DNA of 64,000 nt from a virus, in the IMG/VR virus record IMGVR_UViG_3300010883_000009, positions 29,876-93,875 of that record; one strand, 5' to 3'. The first letter of the stretch is position 1. Every line of letters starts with the position of its first letter. The notes beneath the pieces are model-generated. The model was given only the letters and a program-made list of their open reading frames with translations. It was not told the origin of the DNA and did not search any database. A program made the translations under genes and the position numbers. Below, piece by piece: positions 17,544 through 26,609 of this stretch.

Positions 17544-19823
17544 CTATGTGGTATTTGGGGCTGTCAGGCTTGGTTTAGCCTGAAGATCTTGGGCGTTCTG
17601 CTCAAGCCACATGCGTTTACGCATGATTTCTTGGAGAACTGTGCGAACAATTTGTGGACCTGAACGTTCAATTTCGGTATCAGTAAAACGAAGAATTGTC
17701 CATCCTTGTTGCTGTAGTTTCATGTCCCTTGCGTTATCTCTATCGACTTGTTCTCGGGAACCATGAAAGACTTCTCCATCAGCTTCGATACCGATTTTAA
17801 GTTCAGGAATACCAAAGTCAAGAGAATATTCTTGACCAGCAGCGTTAACTCTATATTGTGGATAAATAGTTTCTTTTAACAGACCGTCTTGCTGCGCCTG
17901 CATTAATTTAGGAATTAAATCTCTTTCAGCTTTAGTAAACGCTATACGCCCTTTCTCATCTCTAAAATACCCTTGCTCATCTTTTCCCATGACTCCCTGA
18001 GTTTCTTGTTCCCTGAATATCTTCTCTTGTTCCGACTGTATGCGTTCTCTCGTTCTCTTTTTTAGAACTTTTCCCCCAAACTGGGTGGGATCTGCTACCT
18101 CAGCCGTAATGCTTGTGCTTTTTGGCATTGGTCCTCCGACTCCCCCTCCTACGGGAGAAGGCATTCCTCCTCCTCCTACTGGAGTTCCGGGTCCACCCAT
18201 CTCTCCGGGCGCTCCAATCGGTGGCTCTCCTCCTAATCCGCCGCCTCCGTCTAACGGCGGCATAGCTGAACCGCCTGCTCCGAATCCGCCGCCGCCTGCT
18301 CCTCCCGGAGCCGAAGGTCCAAATCCTTGTCCAATTGCCATGAACTGCAAGGCATCGTAACGCTTTCTCTCGATTTCCTGATCAGGATCAAGATCGAACG
18401 CCTCAAGTACCGTTTGAGCACTTAAGAGACCCTTATCGTAAAGCTGAATAATAAATGTTCTGTATTGCTGCTGATCGCGCAGATGCATCGAAGCCCATTT
18501 GATCTTGGGAATAATGTACTCATCTTCACCCGTATCAGGATTCTTGTCAACGAACCCTTGTCGTTTCGCTTCTGGAAGATAAATGTTTTTCTCGATCCAT
18601 CTAGCGACTTCACTACGGAAAGTATTGAGACGCTGAATCATTGCCTCGATACCGACAGCCGCCGAACTGAAGTTTGGTCCCTCTCCGTTCAACAGCGCAT
18701 TGTTGATCATCATACCGTCGAGAATTTCTTGATTAATGAACTCAAACTCATTAGAAAGAGTAAGAACTCTTCCTGCTGCGCCAACAAAGTCTAATTCGAA
18801 AGCATGGTGAGTAACAATAGTAAGGTTAGGATCGTTAGCTGTTTGAGATAACTGAGACTGTACGTCTGCAATATCAGCGGGACCAGCAGGACGCTCATCG
18901 CTACCGACCTTGACGATCTTGATTGGGACAATTAAACGCTCTGCAACTATCCACTGAGCAACCATCAGTTTCGTTTTGTAGGAAAGAATAGGAAACAAAC
19001 GACGAACCATTCCTATACCAAACTTCTGATATCCACATTCTCCGTACTTTAAATGCGACACATTGCGATTGTCAAGGCGAATAGGTTGTCCTGTAGCGAT
19101 AAGGGCAACAACTTCAGGAGACAATTTCTCATAACCCGGAATCTTTCTTTGTACCATGTTAATCAACTCTTCGTCAGGACGAAGCGCAATCATTGGGTCA
19201 GGGTTAATGGAAGTCGTGTGAACCTCTACATAATCAGGATTTAGGAGAACAACACGGCGTACTGTCCCGCCCTCATGTTCGCATATCTCGTCTCCGACCT
19301 TACCTGCTCCGAAACAATGAGGACAATCGATTTCAATAAAAGGGAAGCAATCTCCCAAAAGGTGAACTTCATGACTAATTAAACGACACCATTTAGGGAG
19401 TTCAATCTTGTCTTTAAGTTTATCGAAATGAATCTTAACGTCTCGATTACGACATTCATGCTCGAAGTCGCTCATGGGAAAATCGCTGTAGAAGTCAACA
19501 GCAGCAGCTACTTTGGGTTCGTTCTCGTAAAAGAAACGCGCCCACTGATACTGTTCTAGACGCTTAGAAGGTATCTGCCAGTTGATCGGGGTGTGAACTG
19601 GTGAGAAGAATTGAGGCTGACCATATACGATACCGGCTGAGGTCGCAGCAGTACGCGACATTCCCGTTCCCCATCCGCCAGTTTCTACTGCGGTAGTTGG
19701 GGCATAGTTATGTTGGGGAATCCTTTTGTAGTCAGGATGGGGCGCTACAATTTTCTTCCCGACTTTAGCGGGATCTCGATTTTTAAGTGCTTGAAAAGCT
19801 TGTTGTAGTCCTGAATCTGCCAT
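17544..19823 (-). CDS. Portal protein fused to a DUF559/Vsr-like nuclease domain
   Basis: 759 residues. Residues ~70-500 look like a phage portal: QWARFFYENEPKVAAAVDFYSDF, LLGDCFPFIEID, LSNEFEFINQEILDGM and a long helical stem. A CPHC...CEHEGG metal-binding loop lies near residue 165. A Gly/Pro/Met-rich linker (~505-580) leads to a C-terminal domain (~600-731) with YSLDFGIPELKIGIEADGE, then RD-x-x-R-D-x-x-LQQQGW-x-ILRF. This is the classic DUF559 PD-(D/E)xK pattern, with its Asp and Glu-x-Asp retained. MSRTAA (55-60) may be a maturation site. Strong Shine-Dalgarno (GGAGTAAGT) and an upstream TGTATAAT. The portal assignment fits its place between terminase and protease genes; nuclease activity is inferred. 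Confidence 0.8.
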   Translation of the reverse strand: MADSGLQQAFQALKNRDPAKVGKKIVAPHPDYKRIPQHNYAPTTAVETGGWGTGMSRTAATSAGIVYGQPQFFSPVHTPINWQIPSKRLEQYQWARFFYENEPKVAAAVDFYSDFPMSDFEHECRNRDVKIHFDKLKDKIELPKWCRLISHEVHLLGDCFPFIEIDCPHCFGAGKVGDEICEHEGGTVRRVVLLNPDYVEVHTTSINPDPMIALRPDEELINMVQRKIPGYEKLSPEVVALIATGQPIRLDNRNVSHLKYGECGYQKFGIGMVRRLFPILSYKTKLMVAQWIVAERLIVPIKIVKVGSDERPAGPADIADVQSQLSQTANDPNLTIVTHHAFELDFVGAAGRVLTLSNEFEFINQEILDGMMINNALLNGEGPNFSSAAVGIEAMIQRLNTFRSEVARWIEKNIYLPEAKRQGFVDKNPDTGEDEYIIPKIKWASMHLRDQQQYRTFIIQLYDKGLLSAQTVLEAFDLDPDQEIERKRYDALQFMAIGQGFGPSAPGGAGGGGFGAGGSAMPPLDGGGGLGGEPPIGAPGEMGGPGTPVGGGGMPSPVGGGVGGPMPKSTSITAEVADPTQFGGKVLKKRTRERIQSEQEKIFREQETQGVMGKDEQGYFRDEKGRIAFTKAERDLIPKLMQAQQDGLLKETIYPQYRVNAAGQEYSLDFGIPELKIGIEADGEVFHGSREQVDRDNARDMKLQQQGWTILRFTDTEIERSGPQIVRTVLQEIMRKRMWLEQNAQDLQAKPSLTAPNTT

Positions 19824-19847
19824 ACTTACTCCAAAATGTCACTCTTC

Positions 19848-19853
19848 ATTATA
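19848..19853 (-). promoter_or_regulatory. Promoter -10 element upstream of portal (TGTATAAT)
   Basis: TTTGTATAATGAAG on the minus strand, 24 bp before the portal ATG, located just after the stop of 19878-21239. No TTGACA-like -35 at normal spacing. Confidence 0.55.
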
Positions 19854-19877
19854 CAAATAAAGAGCGTTTTTGTGCGA

Positions 19878-21239
19878 TTAACTTGGCTGGAGTTCCGTTA
19901 CGGCAAAGTCTTGCCCATAGGCAGGTTCGGCATTTTGCGTTTCCAATGCCGCTTCAGCCATTGCCTCCTGATCATCTTCATTGAGACCAATCTCTGTAGC
20001 TACATCCTGAATCGGCGTTGTTGAAGCAACTTCGAAATCCATGTTAGCGAAGCTTACGCGACTTCCAACCAAATTTGCGTTTACTGGGTGATCAACGATC
20101 TCGAAGACATTTGTAACGTTAGGAACGTTAACAAACATTGCCCCCGGATCTAAGTAAATTTGCTGATTAGCATCACCGCTGAGAACACCATACGCTCCGT
20201 TTTGATCTGTAACTTTAATGTTGCTCGTACCAGCGTGTTCCAACATCTCCTGTAATGTTTCAGCCTTTTTGACTACCGCTTCGTAACCGATGCCTGCATG
20301 CTTAGATACTAGCCGTTGAGCAACTTGATCAATTTGTGCAACTCCCATGACTGAAGCTCTGTAATGGTCGCAAATAGAATCAACCATTGTTTCATATTCG
20401 ACACCTGCTTCTCGCATTTCAATTGTATCTTTGAAAATATGATAGATACGATCTTGTTCAGCTTCTTTAAGATTCTTATTTGAAGCAACCTTTACGACCT
20501 TCTCAAACGAGTCAGCAGCAACGGTAATGCTATCTGCCTTATTGTCTCTCGCTTCTTCCAAGCGTCTTTCGGTAGAGTACTGATGCGGTCTTGGCTTGCG
20601 AGTCCTTTCTCCGTCTGCCAATTCCATCTGATTCCCTCCGTCTCTTGGAGCGTCAGGATTAGCAGGAGTTCCGGCAGTTGGGAAAACATGGAAACGGTCA
20701 TTGATGTAACCACCAACTACTTTCCCATCATTATCTTTGTAATCCCTGTAGAACTTATCCATTACATATGTTCGCCAAATAGATTCTCCGCTATAGATGT
20801 GATGAGGATCTTCATCAAAACGAATTTCATCGGTTGCGTAGTGCGTGAAGTCATAATACTTATCGCGTCCTACTCTCCAAGGAGTATTTTCGTTGTAAGC
20901 GTCTACAACTCTGTTCCATTTGTTTCTGCTGGATCTAGTCCATTCATTACGCTGACGAGGATCTGAAGATTCTTTTTTCATAGCTGTTGCCTGTTTTGTT
21001 AGTTTTGTAATATCATGTTTAGCGAGAACGCCGAACAAAATCTCAGAAGCATTGCTATTCTCTCCCTGTTCTAAAATTGCTTGACAGGAATCATGAATGT
21101 CTTGCTCGTCATCCGGAATTTCAGACATGTCTGGAACCGTCTCAATCATTTTCATGAGTTCTTGCGCAGCTTCTTCAGCCGAACCTCTTGAACGAACCCA
21201 CGCTTCTAAATCCTTAGGATTCTGAAAATACTCTGCCAT
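19878..21239 (-). CDS. Hypothetical virion-block protein upstream of portal
   Basis: 453 residues, acidic and mixed helix/strand. The N-terminal ~90 residues form a helical unit (FQNPKDLEAWVRSRGSAEEAA); the middle has W/Y/D-rich DKYYDFTHYATDEIRF; the C-terminal third is beta-rich and ends in an acidic tail. KVVKVASNK in the middle loosely resembles the internal tag pattern. No domain was recognised. Strong Shine-Dalgarno (AAGGAG). The gene lies 10 bp downstream of 21250-22245. Placement suggests a structural or assembly role. Confidence 0.65.
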   Translation of the reverse strand: MAEYFQNPKDLEAWVRSRGSAEEAAQELMKMIETVPDMSEIPDDEQDIHDSCQAILEQGENSNASEILFGVLAKHDITKLTKQATAMKKESSDPRQRNEWTRSSRNKWNRVVDAYNENTPWRVGRDKYYDFTHYATDEIRFDEDPHHIYSGESIWRTYVMDKFYRDYKDNDGKVVGGYINDRFHVFPTAGTPANPDAPRDGGNQMELADGERTRKPRPHQYSTERRLEEARDNKADSITVAADSFEKVVKVASNKNLKEAEQDRIYHIFKDTIEMREAGVEYETMVDSICDHYRASVMGVAQIDQVAQRLVSKHAGIGYEAVVKKAETLQEMLEHAGTSNIKVTDQNGAYGVLSGDANQQIYLDPGAMFVNVPNVTNVFEIVDHPVNANLVGSRVSFANMDFEVASTTPIQDVATEIGLNEDDQEAMAEAALETQNAEPAYGQDFAVTELQPS

Positions 21240-21249
21240 GTCTAGCTCC

Positions 21250-22245
21250 TTATTGTGCTACGCCCAAGTTTGATGCTAAAGAACTTGCGAAATCATCAGA
21301 AATCTGACGAGAACTTTGTTTACAAGGCTTCTCCCAATCGTCGTTCTCTTTCGGACGCTGGATAGAGGCTTTGTACTCTTTGTTATGTTTCGCAATCTTT
21401 TCGCCTTCAGTCAAATCGGGCAAAGTTTGTTTTCCGCTACCATAAACGCCGCCTTGAACGGGTTCGTGATTAAGACCCGTATGAGCATTAAGTGATTCGG
21501 TTGGGAATACCGTTCCTTTCGGAATTATATCTCCTCCAGACATTTCATCAGCCTTATCTTGCTGCCATTCGGTATGATTCGCCTTCTTCTGCTCTTCTTT
21601 GTCTTTTGCTTGCTGCTTCAAGCGTTCGCCGTTATCAGGAGTTTCACTCTCTGCAAATTCTTTGATAGCGTCAGGATTCGTGATGCTGTTTTGGTTAGGA
21701 GCGGGGTTAACATCCGAATTTTCGAAATAATTCTCTCCGCCACCAATCGCAATGACATCACCTGTAAACAGGGATGGTTCGGACAAGTTGTCTTGTTTCT
21801 TAACCTGTTCCCAGTTAGCAGGCTCCATGTGAGACGTATCTGAACGCTCATCAATGCGGAAAGGATCTTTCCATACACCTCGTAAATTTTGCGTTTCCTC
21901 AGATGGAGCCGCTGCTTGCGCAGTTCTAACCATCGTATCGGATGCTGATTCTCTTTGAATATCGACAGGATTAAACCCCTTAAACTTGGACAAATCCATG
22001 CCGCAAGCAATGGCGTATTCTCTCAAATGACGAACAACACCATCATCCCAATTGGAATTATAATGGTAAGGCTTACCGTTAGAAGAACATGCTTCAATCC
22101 TATCGCACTCTTGAGCTAATACCAATTCGTCCACTTCCTCAGAAACATTTATTTCCTCAACTTCTTCAGTTGGAATGGAAGGTTTTTGTTCTTCGGTCAT
22201 GAACCAAGGAATGCTCTGTTCGTCTGCGACTCGTAATATGTTCAT
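21250..22245 (-). CDS. Tagged acidic protein of the head block
   Basis: 331 residues, hydrophilic and low in hydrophobic core, rich in Glu, Asn and Gln. It starts MNILRVADEQ, a variant of the N-terminal tag, and has MVRTAQ at residues 105-110, the same M-x-R-T-A motif found in portal, protease and acidic scaffold-like proteins. No fold was recognised; it may be a disordered internal head or scaffold protein. AAAAAGGA precedes the ATG. It is followed after 10 bp by 19878-21239, probably in one operon. Confidence 0.65.
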   Translation of the reverse strand: MNILRVADEQSIPWFMTEEQKPSIPTEEVEEINVSEEVDELVLAQECDRIEACSSNGKPYHYNSNWDDGVVRHLREYAIACGMDLSKFKGFNPVDIQRESASDTMVRTAQAAAPSEETQNLRGVWKDPFRIDERSDTSHMEPANWEQVKKQDNLSEPSLFTGDVIAIGGGENYFENSDVNPAPNQNSITNPDAIKEFAESETPDNGERLKQQAKDKEEQKKANHTEWQQDKADEMSGGDIIPKGTVFPTESLNAHTGLNHEPVQGGVYGSGKQTLPDLTEGEKIAKHNKEYKASIQRPKENDDWEKPCKQSSRQISDDFASSLASNLGVAQ

Positions 22246-22342
22246 AAATCAGTCCTTTTTAGTGGTTACATGGAAATTCACGTACCTATTTTTCCTAATG
22301 TCTATTTCATACATCCTGCGGTAATTCCTTCTTTTTTGAGCA

Positions 22343-22376
22343 ACAAAAAACCCCGCACTTAGACGCGGGGGTTTTT
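22343..22376 (-). terminator. Rho-independent terminator, usable on both strands
   Basis: CCCCGC/GCGGGG core stem extended by A/T pairs, with T runs on both sides. It separates the Ycf46-like gene (with its trailing reading frame) from the operon starting at 22245. The rest of the 22246-22380 spacer shows nothing else. Confidence 0.9.
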
Positions 22377-22380
22377 GCTT

Positions 22381-22587
22381 CTAGCGATTTCTACGCTTTC
22401 TTATATTATGTATCGACATATAGTCGATAAAAGTCATATAGCTTTGAGCAAAACGATATTGCTCCGACTCAGGCAAAGAAAGCCAAAATTTAGTTACTTC
22501 GTTGTATTTCTCCGACTTCTTTTTGCGTCTATATACAGTAACTCTGTATCTATAATTGTAATCCTTGGCTTCTTGTGATTCGCCTTT
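22381..22587 (-). other. Protein-like reading frame in +1 frame after the Ycf46-like gene
   Basis: Sixty-nine codons without a stop follow the AAA ATPase gene in its +1 frame and encode a basic, aromatic-rich, natural-looking sequence (RYRVTVYRRKK, EVTKFWLSLPESEQYRF). There is no ATG, GTG or TTG near the front. Three readings are possible: a +1 frameshift at AAA-TAA-A extending the ATPase by ~68 residues, a separate gene that has lost its start, or an unusual start codon. It ends just before the terminator, which fits a coding tail of the operon. Confidence 0.35.
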
Positions 22588-25500
22588 ATTTCAACTCTTT
22601 GAAGCCGGGTTCAGGCTCAGTCTTCTTCTTGTCAAAATCAAACTGCTCTTGTTCCTCTTTGTCACCCTTTTTCATACGACGAAATACCTCTCGATCTCCA
22701 AGAATCAACTCACCTGTTGAATCATCGTCTTTCATGGAACCTTCGCAATATTCCAGCACCTTGACGAAGTTTTCCGTATTCCATTCCAAACCCTTCTCAC
22801 CTCGTTTGAGATAGTAATGATGAGCCGCCATTTCCATAACAAGAGTTTCAACGTCTCGAACAGTAAAGCCCTTCATGGTACAAAGTTCTGCAACTTGATC
22901 CAAATCAAGACCGTCAATGGCTTTTTGCAACGCTTCATGCGTCATGAAGCCAAGAACCTTGATCTCTCGATTTTTCATTCTACGACCCGTTGTTTTGAGG
23001 GTCTCCTTCATAGATTCCGAATCAAAATTGTCAATGTCAATTACCAAATCTACACGACCTGATCTCAACATTGGACCTGTAATCGTTTCTTTATGGTTCG
23101 TAGTCATGACAACGAAAATGTTTCGCTTAGCGAATTCGTTCTCTTCTTGACCATTCTGCAACCAAGCCATGAACTCAGACTCGACTTGCTTATGAGCCTC
23201 ATGCATACCTGCCGCAGAGTCATTAGTTGCACCGATTGCTCTATCATATTCATCGATACGAACGATTACATGAGAAGAGTTCATAATAGCCTGAATTGAC
23301 TTCCTTGCTTGTTCGGAACCCTCTCCAACCCATTTAGAGTGAACTGCATTAACATTGAAATCCCAAATATCGAATCCCAAAAGTCCTGCCAAGTGGATCG
23401 GGAATGCAGAGTTATGAGTTACTGTGTAGTCTCCAAGTAAAAATTGGTTATCTCCATCTACTTCAAAACCAAAGTAATCGCCAACACCAATCGGTTCAAC
23501 ATCAATACCACATTTTACTCCAATTTTTTGAGGATTGTCATGCGCTTGTTTCCTCTCTAGAAGCGTAGGGATTTCGGATAGGTTTCCCCCAAACGTAACC
23601 GTATAGCATCTTATTTTGTAGTTTCTAGATTTAAGCGTCTTTATAGATGATGTCTCAAAAACCTTAAAACCTAAACTTCTACCCAAGTCAGCCACATCTT
23701 TTGCCAATCTTTCATTGACGTTAAAGAACTGTAACGAGCCGCTTTTGGTTTGATATCCGTCAGAGTCTATTAATCCTGCCAAAAGAGCCAATCGATTCTT
23801 TCTAGAATTAACCTTATAAACATTTGGAATGTGTTTATTTCCATATATATCTGTTGACCTGAGCGCAGCCTTTACAAAATTGTCTGCATATCCGCTACCT
23901 TGACGAGGTGAGAAATTTATTACCTCTGCTTTAGTTGTCGTCCGGTTTTCAACTCTGACGAATAAATTATTCGCCTTAGCCCAATCCATTAACCATTCCC
24001 GAACTGAATTATCTTTATCACCAACGGTTATTGCAGGTTTTTTAGAAGTACCGTCTCCTAACCATAGTCCTGTCCAGTACGGGTCAAGGGGCAAATCTTG
24101 CTTAGGATACTCAACACCTGTTTTCCATCCGTAGTGAGTTTTCTTCCATGTTTCCCCTTTCTGTACATATTCTTCAGCAGAAATAAAAACCGGATCGTCT
24201 TGGAATCTCCCCTCTTTCTTCAAAGACAAAATGTGTTTGTCATTGCAAATATAGTTGTCGCCATTTCTTTGACTAATCTTGTATAGCTCTCCTACGCCCT
24301 TTGTCGTTCCGAGAATCTTGCGGGGAGTCGAATCTGGACCCATTAAGATGTCATCCAATTGCACGTCTTCTACATTCTTCTTGGACCCATCAAACATGAT
24401 AACTGGAGTTCCTTGACCAAGGCATTTACCAACTCCGCCTTTGCCGAATAGAACAGAAACGTGAGGCATCCGCGTTTGAATGCGTTCAATCAGATCTTCG
24501 AATTGAGATTCATCCTTTCCTGCTTCAACAGCCTTTTGAGAACGCTTACGAAGCTCAGAAACCTCTCTGAAGTCTCTGAGTAACTTCTCTACATCCCAAG
24601 TAAAGTTGCTTGACTCAGGCGCAATGTAATCTTCCCATGGACGAGGCGTTAACTGTGTTAAACCATATCCTTTGTCCATGAATTTCTGATTGATTGTTTT
24701 ACGAAGAGTTTTTATCGCTTTAATGCTGTCGATCTTCTTAGATTTTGGGGGTTCTTCAGAAGCAGCCAACGAAGCAGCCAAAACATCTCCCGCTTCAGTA
24801 TAAGTCAAACCTGCCAACTTACGAACAATCTGTTCGCGCTGCGCTTTGCTGAATTTAACTTGGTATTTTGCGTTAGTGTACAGATCAGTGAAACTCTCAA
24901 TGATATGATTAGCTTCATGCTCATCAACTGGACTTATTTCAAGCGTTCTAACTTGGAAAGGCAATTTTAGTTTGACGTTTGAAATCAATAACATACGGCA
25001 ACCCTTTTTGATGCTAGGGTTGCGGAAATTATCGAAAACGTTCAATGCCTTAGGCTCAACTACTCCGGGATTCTCCTTGAAGCAGAAGTCAACTGCGAAA
25101 TCAACATTTTTGATGATCAACAGCTTATCCTTGAATCTACCTTGTAGAACTTCTCGACGACTAACAAATCCGTCAGGCTTCCTTTTGCGTTTTCCAGTTT
25201 GAGGATCTGTTTTCGGTATTGGGATATCCATGTCTGGATCTTGTTCTGTTTCGATAGAACCGTAGATCAACTCGTCAAGATAACCATAACTACGCCCTTT
25301 GCCGGGTTGACCATGCTGAAGCTCAACAGCATCAATGTCAGCGGTGTTGTTGTAGAGTTCTTGCATTTTGAAACATTCCTTCATTAACGCATCTACTAAG
25401 CAAGGGTCTTCGTGATTAACTACGAAATTTGTAATACCGGTCAACGACAGCTTGGTAGAGACTATAAGCTCTTCCTTGAGCTTTTGGAATGTCTCGCTAG

Positions 25501-25636
25501 ACTTGACCAAAGACGTAAAATTGATATCCGACCCTTTCTTGGGCGGAGCGGTGGCTGCGGATGCTGCCGATGCTGCCGGGGGCTTTACAGCAACCGTTTT
25601 TGAGTCAGTTTTTTGTGTTGTGTTAGTCGTTGGCAT
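22586..25636 (-). CDS. Ycf46-like AAA ATPase containing an intein
   Basis: 1016 residues from ATG 25636 (MPTTNTTQK; Shine-Dalgarno GGAG); an upstream TTG at 25648 is less likely. Without its 338-residue intein the host protein is ~678 residues. The N-terminal half resembles the degenerate first domain of Ycf46: LLIIKNVDFAV, MLLISNVKLKLP, and LAGLTYTEAGDVLAASL. The second half is an AAA+ module: Walker A GKGGVGK/S (split by the intein), KWVGEGSEQARK, Walker B IVRIDEYD, sensor 1 VVMTTNH, and an RSGRVD Arg-finger region. The start is preceded by a TGTATAAT promoter. In plastids and cyanobacteria Ycf46 accompanies Ycf35 (DUF1257), and two DUF1257 genes occur in this window. The role here is unknown; a chaperone or remodelling ATPase is likely. 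Confidence 0.8.
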   Translation of the reverse strand: MPTTNTTQKTDSKTVAVKPPAASAASAATAPPKKGSDINFTSLVKSSETFQKLKEELIVSTKLSLTGITNFVVNHEDPCLVDALMKECFKMQELYNNTADIDAVELQHGQPGKGRSYGYLDELIYGSIETEQDPDMDIPIPKTDPQTGKRKRKPDGFVSRREVLQGRFKDKLLIIKNVDFAVDFCFKENPGVVEPKALNVFDNFRNPSIKKGCRMLLISNVKLKLPFQVRTLEISPVDEHEANHIIESFTDLYTNAKYQVKFSKAQREQIVRKLAGLTYTEAGDVLAASLAASEEPPKSKKIDSIKAIKTLRKTINQKFMDKGYGLTQLTPRPWEDYIAPESSNFTWDVEKLLRDFREVSELRKRSQKAVEAGKDESQFEDLIERIQTRMPHVSVLFGKGGVGKCLGQGTPVIMFDGSKKNVEDVQLDDILMGPDSTPRKILGTTKGVGELYKISQRNGDNYICNDKHILSLKKEGRFQDDPVFISAEEYVQKGETWKKTHYGWKTGVEYPKQDLPLDPYWTGLWLGDGTSKKPAITVGDKDNSVREWLMDWAKANNLFVRVENRTTTKAEVINFSPRQGSGYADNFVKAALRSTDIYGNKHIPNVYKVNSRKNRLALLAGLIDSDGYQTKSGSLQFFNVNERLAKDVADLGRSLGFKVFETSSIKTLKSRNYKIRCYTVTFGGNLSEIPTLLERKQAHDNPQKIGVKCGIDVEPIGVGDYFGFEVDGDNQFLLGDYTVTHNSAFPIHLAGLLGFDIWDFNVNAVHSKWVGEGSEQARKSIQAIMNSSHVIVRIDEYDRAIGATNDSAAGMHEAHKQVESEFMAWLQNGQEENEFAKRNIFVVMTTNHKETITGPMLRSGRVDLVIDIDNFDSESMKETLKTTGRRMKNREIKVLGFMTHEALQKAIDGLDLDQVAELCTMKGFTVRDVETLVMEMAAHHYYLKRGEKGLEWNTENFVKVLEYCEGSMKDDDSTGELILGDREVFRRMKKGDKEEQEQFDFDKKKTEPEPGFKELK
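23411..24424 (-). other. Intein with LAGLIDADG homing endonuclease, inserted in Walker A
   Basis: 338 codons. The first residue is Cys (CLGQGTPVIMFDG), the last two are His-Asn (TVTHN), and Ser is the +1 residue, all as needed for class 1 protein splicing. Block B is present as a C-N-D-K-H variant. Two dodecapeptide motifs, WTGLWLGDG and LLAGLIDSDG, mark a LAGLIDADG endonuclease. It sits exactly between Lys and Ser of GKGGVGK-S, so the ATPase can work only after splicing. Confidence 0.95.
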
Positions 25637-25671
25637 AAGCGTCTCCAAGTTCTAGTTATAGATTTGAATCT

Positions 25672-25677
25672 ATTATA
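25672..25677 (-). promoter_or_regulatory. Promoter -10 element (TGTATAAT)
   Basis: CGTTGTATAATAG on the minus strand, 35 bp before the ATG of the Ycf46-like gene and just after the upstream operon's terminator. Confidence 0.55.
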
Positions 25678-25691
25678 CAACGCCCCCCAAC

Positions 25692-25733
25692 AAAAAAGGC
25701 AGACAATAACGCATTATGCGCTATCGTCTGCCT
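25692..25733 (-). terminator. Rho-independent terminator
   Basis: AGGCAGAC/GTCTGCCT outer stem with an inner GCGCAT/ATGCG pairing, followed by a T run on the minus strand, 22 bp after the stop of 25755-26540. Confidence 0.85.
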
Positions 25734-25754
25734 TGAAAAAATCGGTAACGACGC

Positions 25755-26540
25755 TTATTTTTCGTAGTTCGTGGTCATCAACTTGGCGTAGTCGGCTACG
25801 TATCCCAAGTCGTCTTTCCAGAACTTCAAAACTTTCTTGCGAGTGGTCGGGCTGATTTTACTCGTCTTAACGAGATCATCTACGCTAGCTTCCTTCAGAA
25901 GCTCTTCCTTATCGGACTTTGCAAATGCTCCACAAGCTTCAGCCTCTTCGTCAGACTCTTGAATAATGTCTTCGCCGCCTTCTTCAACGTCTTCAACAAT
26001 ATCAATCTCGATAACCGCTTCGTCAGAAACGTCAGTAATGTCTTCAACAACGTCTTCAACAACGTCTTCGGCTGCGTCGGCTGTTACGCCTACGGCATCC
26101 TTAACGGCTTCAACTGCTTCTTCGACTTTAGCAACTGCTTCTGTAACTGCTTCCGCGACCTCATCGGCTGCTTCTGATTTCTCTACGAGGTCGGCAACTG
26201 CTTCCTGAACGTCTCCGCTAACTGCTTCTTCAACGTCATCAGTTACGTCAGTTACTTCGTCAGCTTCGTCGTCGTCGTCGTCATCATCGTCAACTTCGTC
26301 CACTTCCGTGTCGTCGAATTGAGCTTCTACTACCTTCTTGGCTGCTTCGTACAGCAAATCCTTATCGGTCTTTGCCTCAACAACCGCTTCTTGAGAAGCT
26401 TGCTCGTCGGCTTGTTCGGTATTTTCTTCGATTGATGCTTCGGTGGATTCCTCGTTGGCAGAAGCCGTTCTTACCATCTCTTCTGGGTCTGTAGGACTCC
26501 ATTCGAAGTCTGTTTTTCCAACTGGTGTAATAACTGCCAT
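25755..26540 (-). CDS. Highly acidic, low-complexity scaffold-like protein
   Basis: 261 residues. Most of it is Glu/Asp/Val/Ala repeats (EAVEAVKDAVG, DVVEDVVEDI) with a run of eight Asp, pointing to a long, strongly negative, helical or disordered protein. The C-terminal ~45 residues form a normal-looking basic domain (TRKKVLKFWKDDLGY). MVRTAS occurs at residues 22-27, the candidate maturation motif. Composition and location fit a scaffold, internal head or DNA-mimic protein; I cannot choose among these. Strong AAAAGGAG. Ended by a terminator. Confidence 0.6.
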   Translation of the reverse strand: MAVITPVGKTDFEWSPTDPEEMVRTASANEESTEASIEENTEQADEQASQEAVVEAKTDKDLLYEAAKKVVEAQFDDTEVDEVDDDDDDDDEADEVTDVTDDVEEAVSGDVQEAVADLVEKSEAADEVAEAVTEAVAKVEEAVEAVKDAVGVTADAAEDVVEDVVEDITDVSDEAVIEIDIVEDVEEGGEDIIQESDEEAEACGAFAKSDKEELLKEASVDDLVKTSKISPTTRKKVLKFWKDDLGYVADYAKLMTTNYEK

Positions 26541-26609
26541 TTTATGTCTCCTTTTGTGATTAAACTTCAGTCTTTTCTTTTAATTCTTTATTATGTTCTC
26601 GATTCCTTC

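Noticed and set aside
18040-18360. Pro-rich 106-residue plus-strand frame
   Set aside because: It is antisense to the Gly-rich linker of the portal protein; Gly codons read as Pro on the other strand.
23411-24424. Group I intron or inserted separate gene in the ATPase
   Set aside because: The insert stays in frame and has intein splice-junction residues at both ends, so it is an intein.
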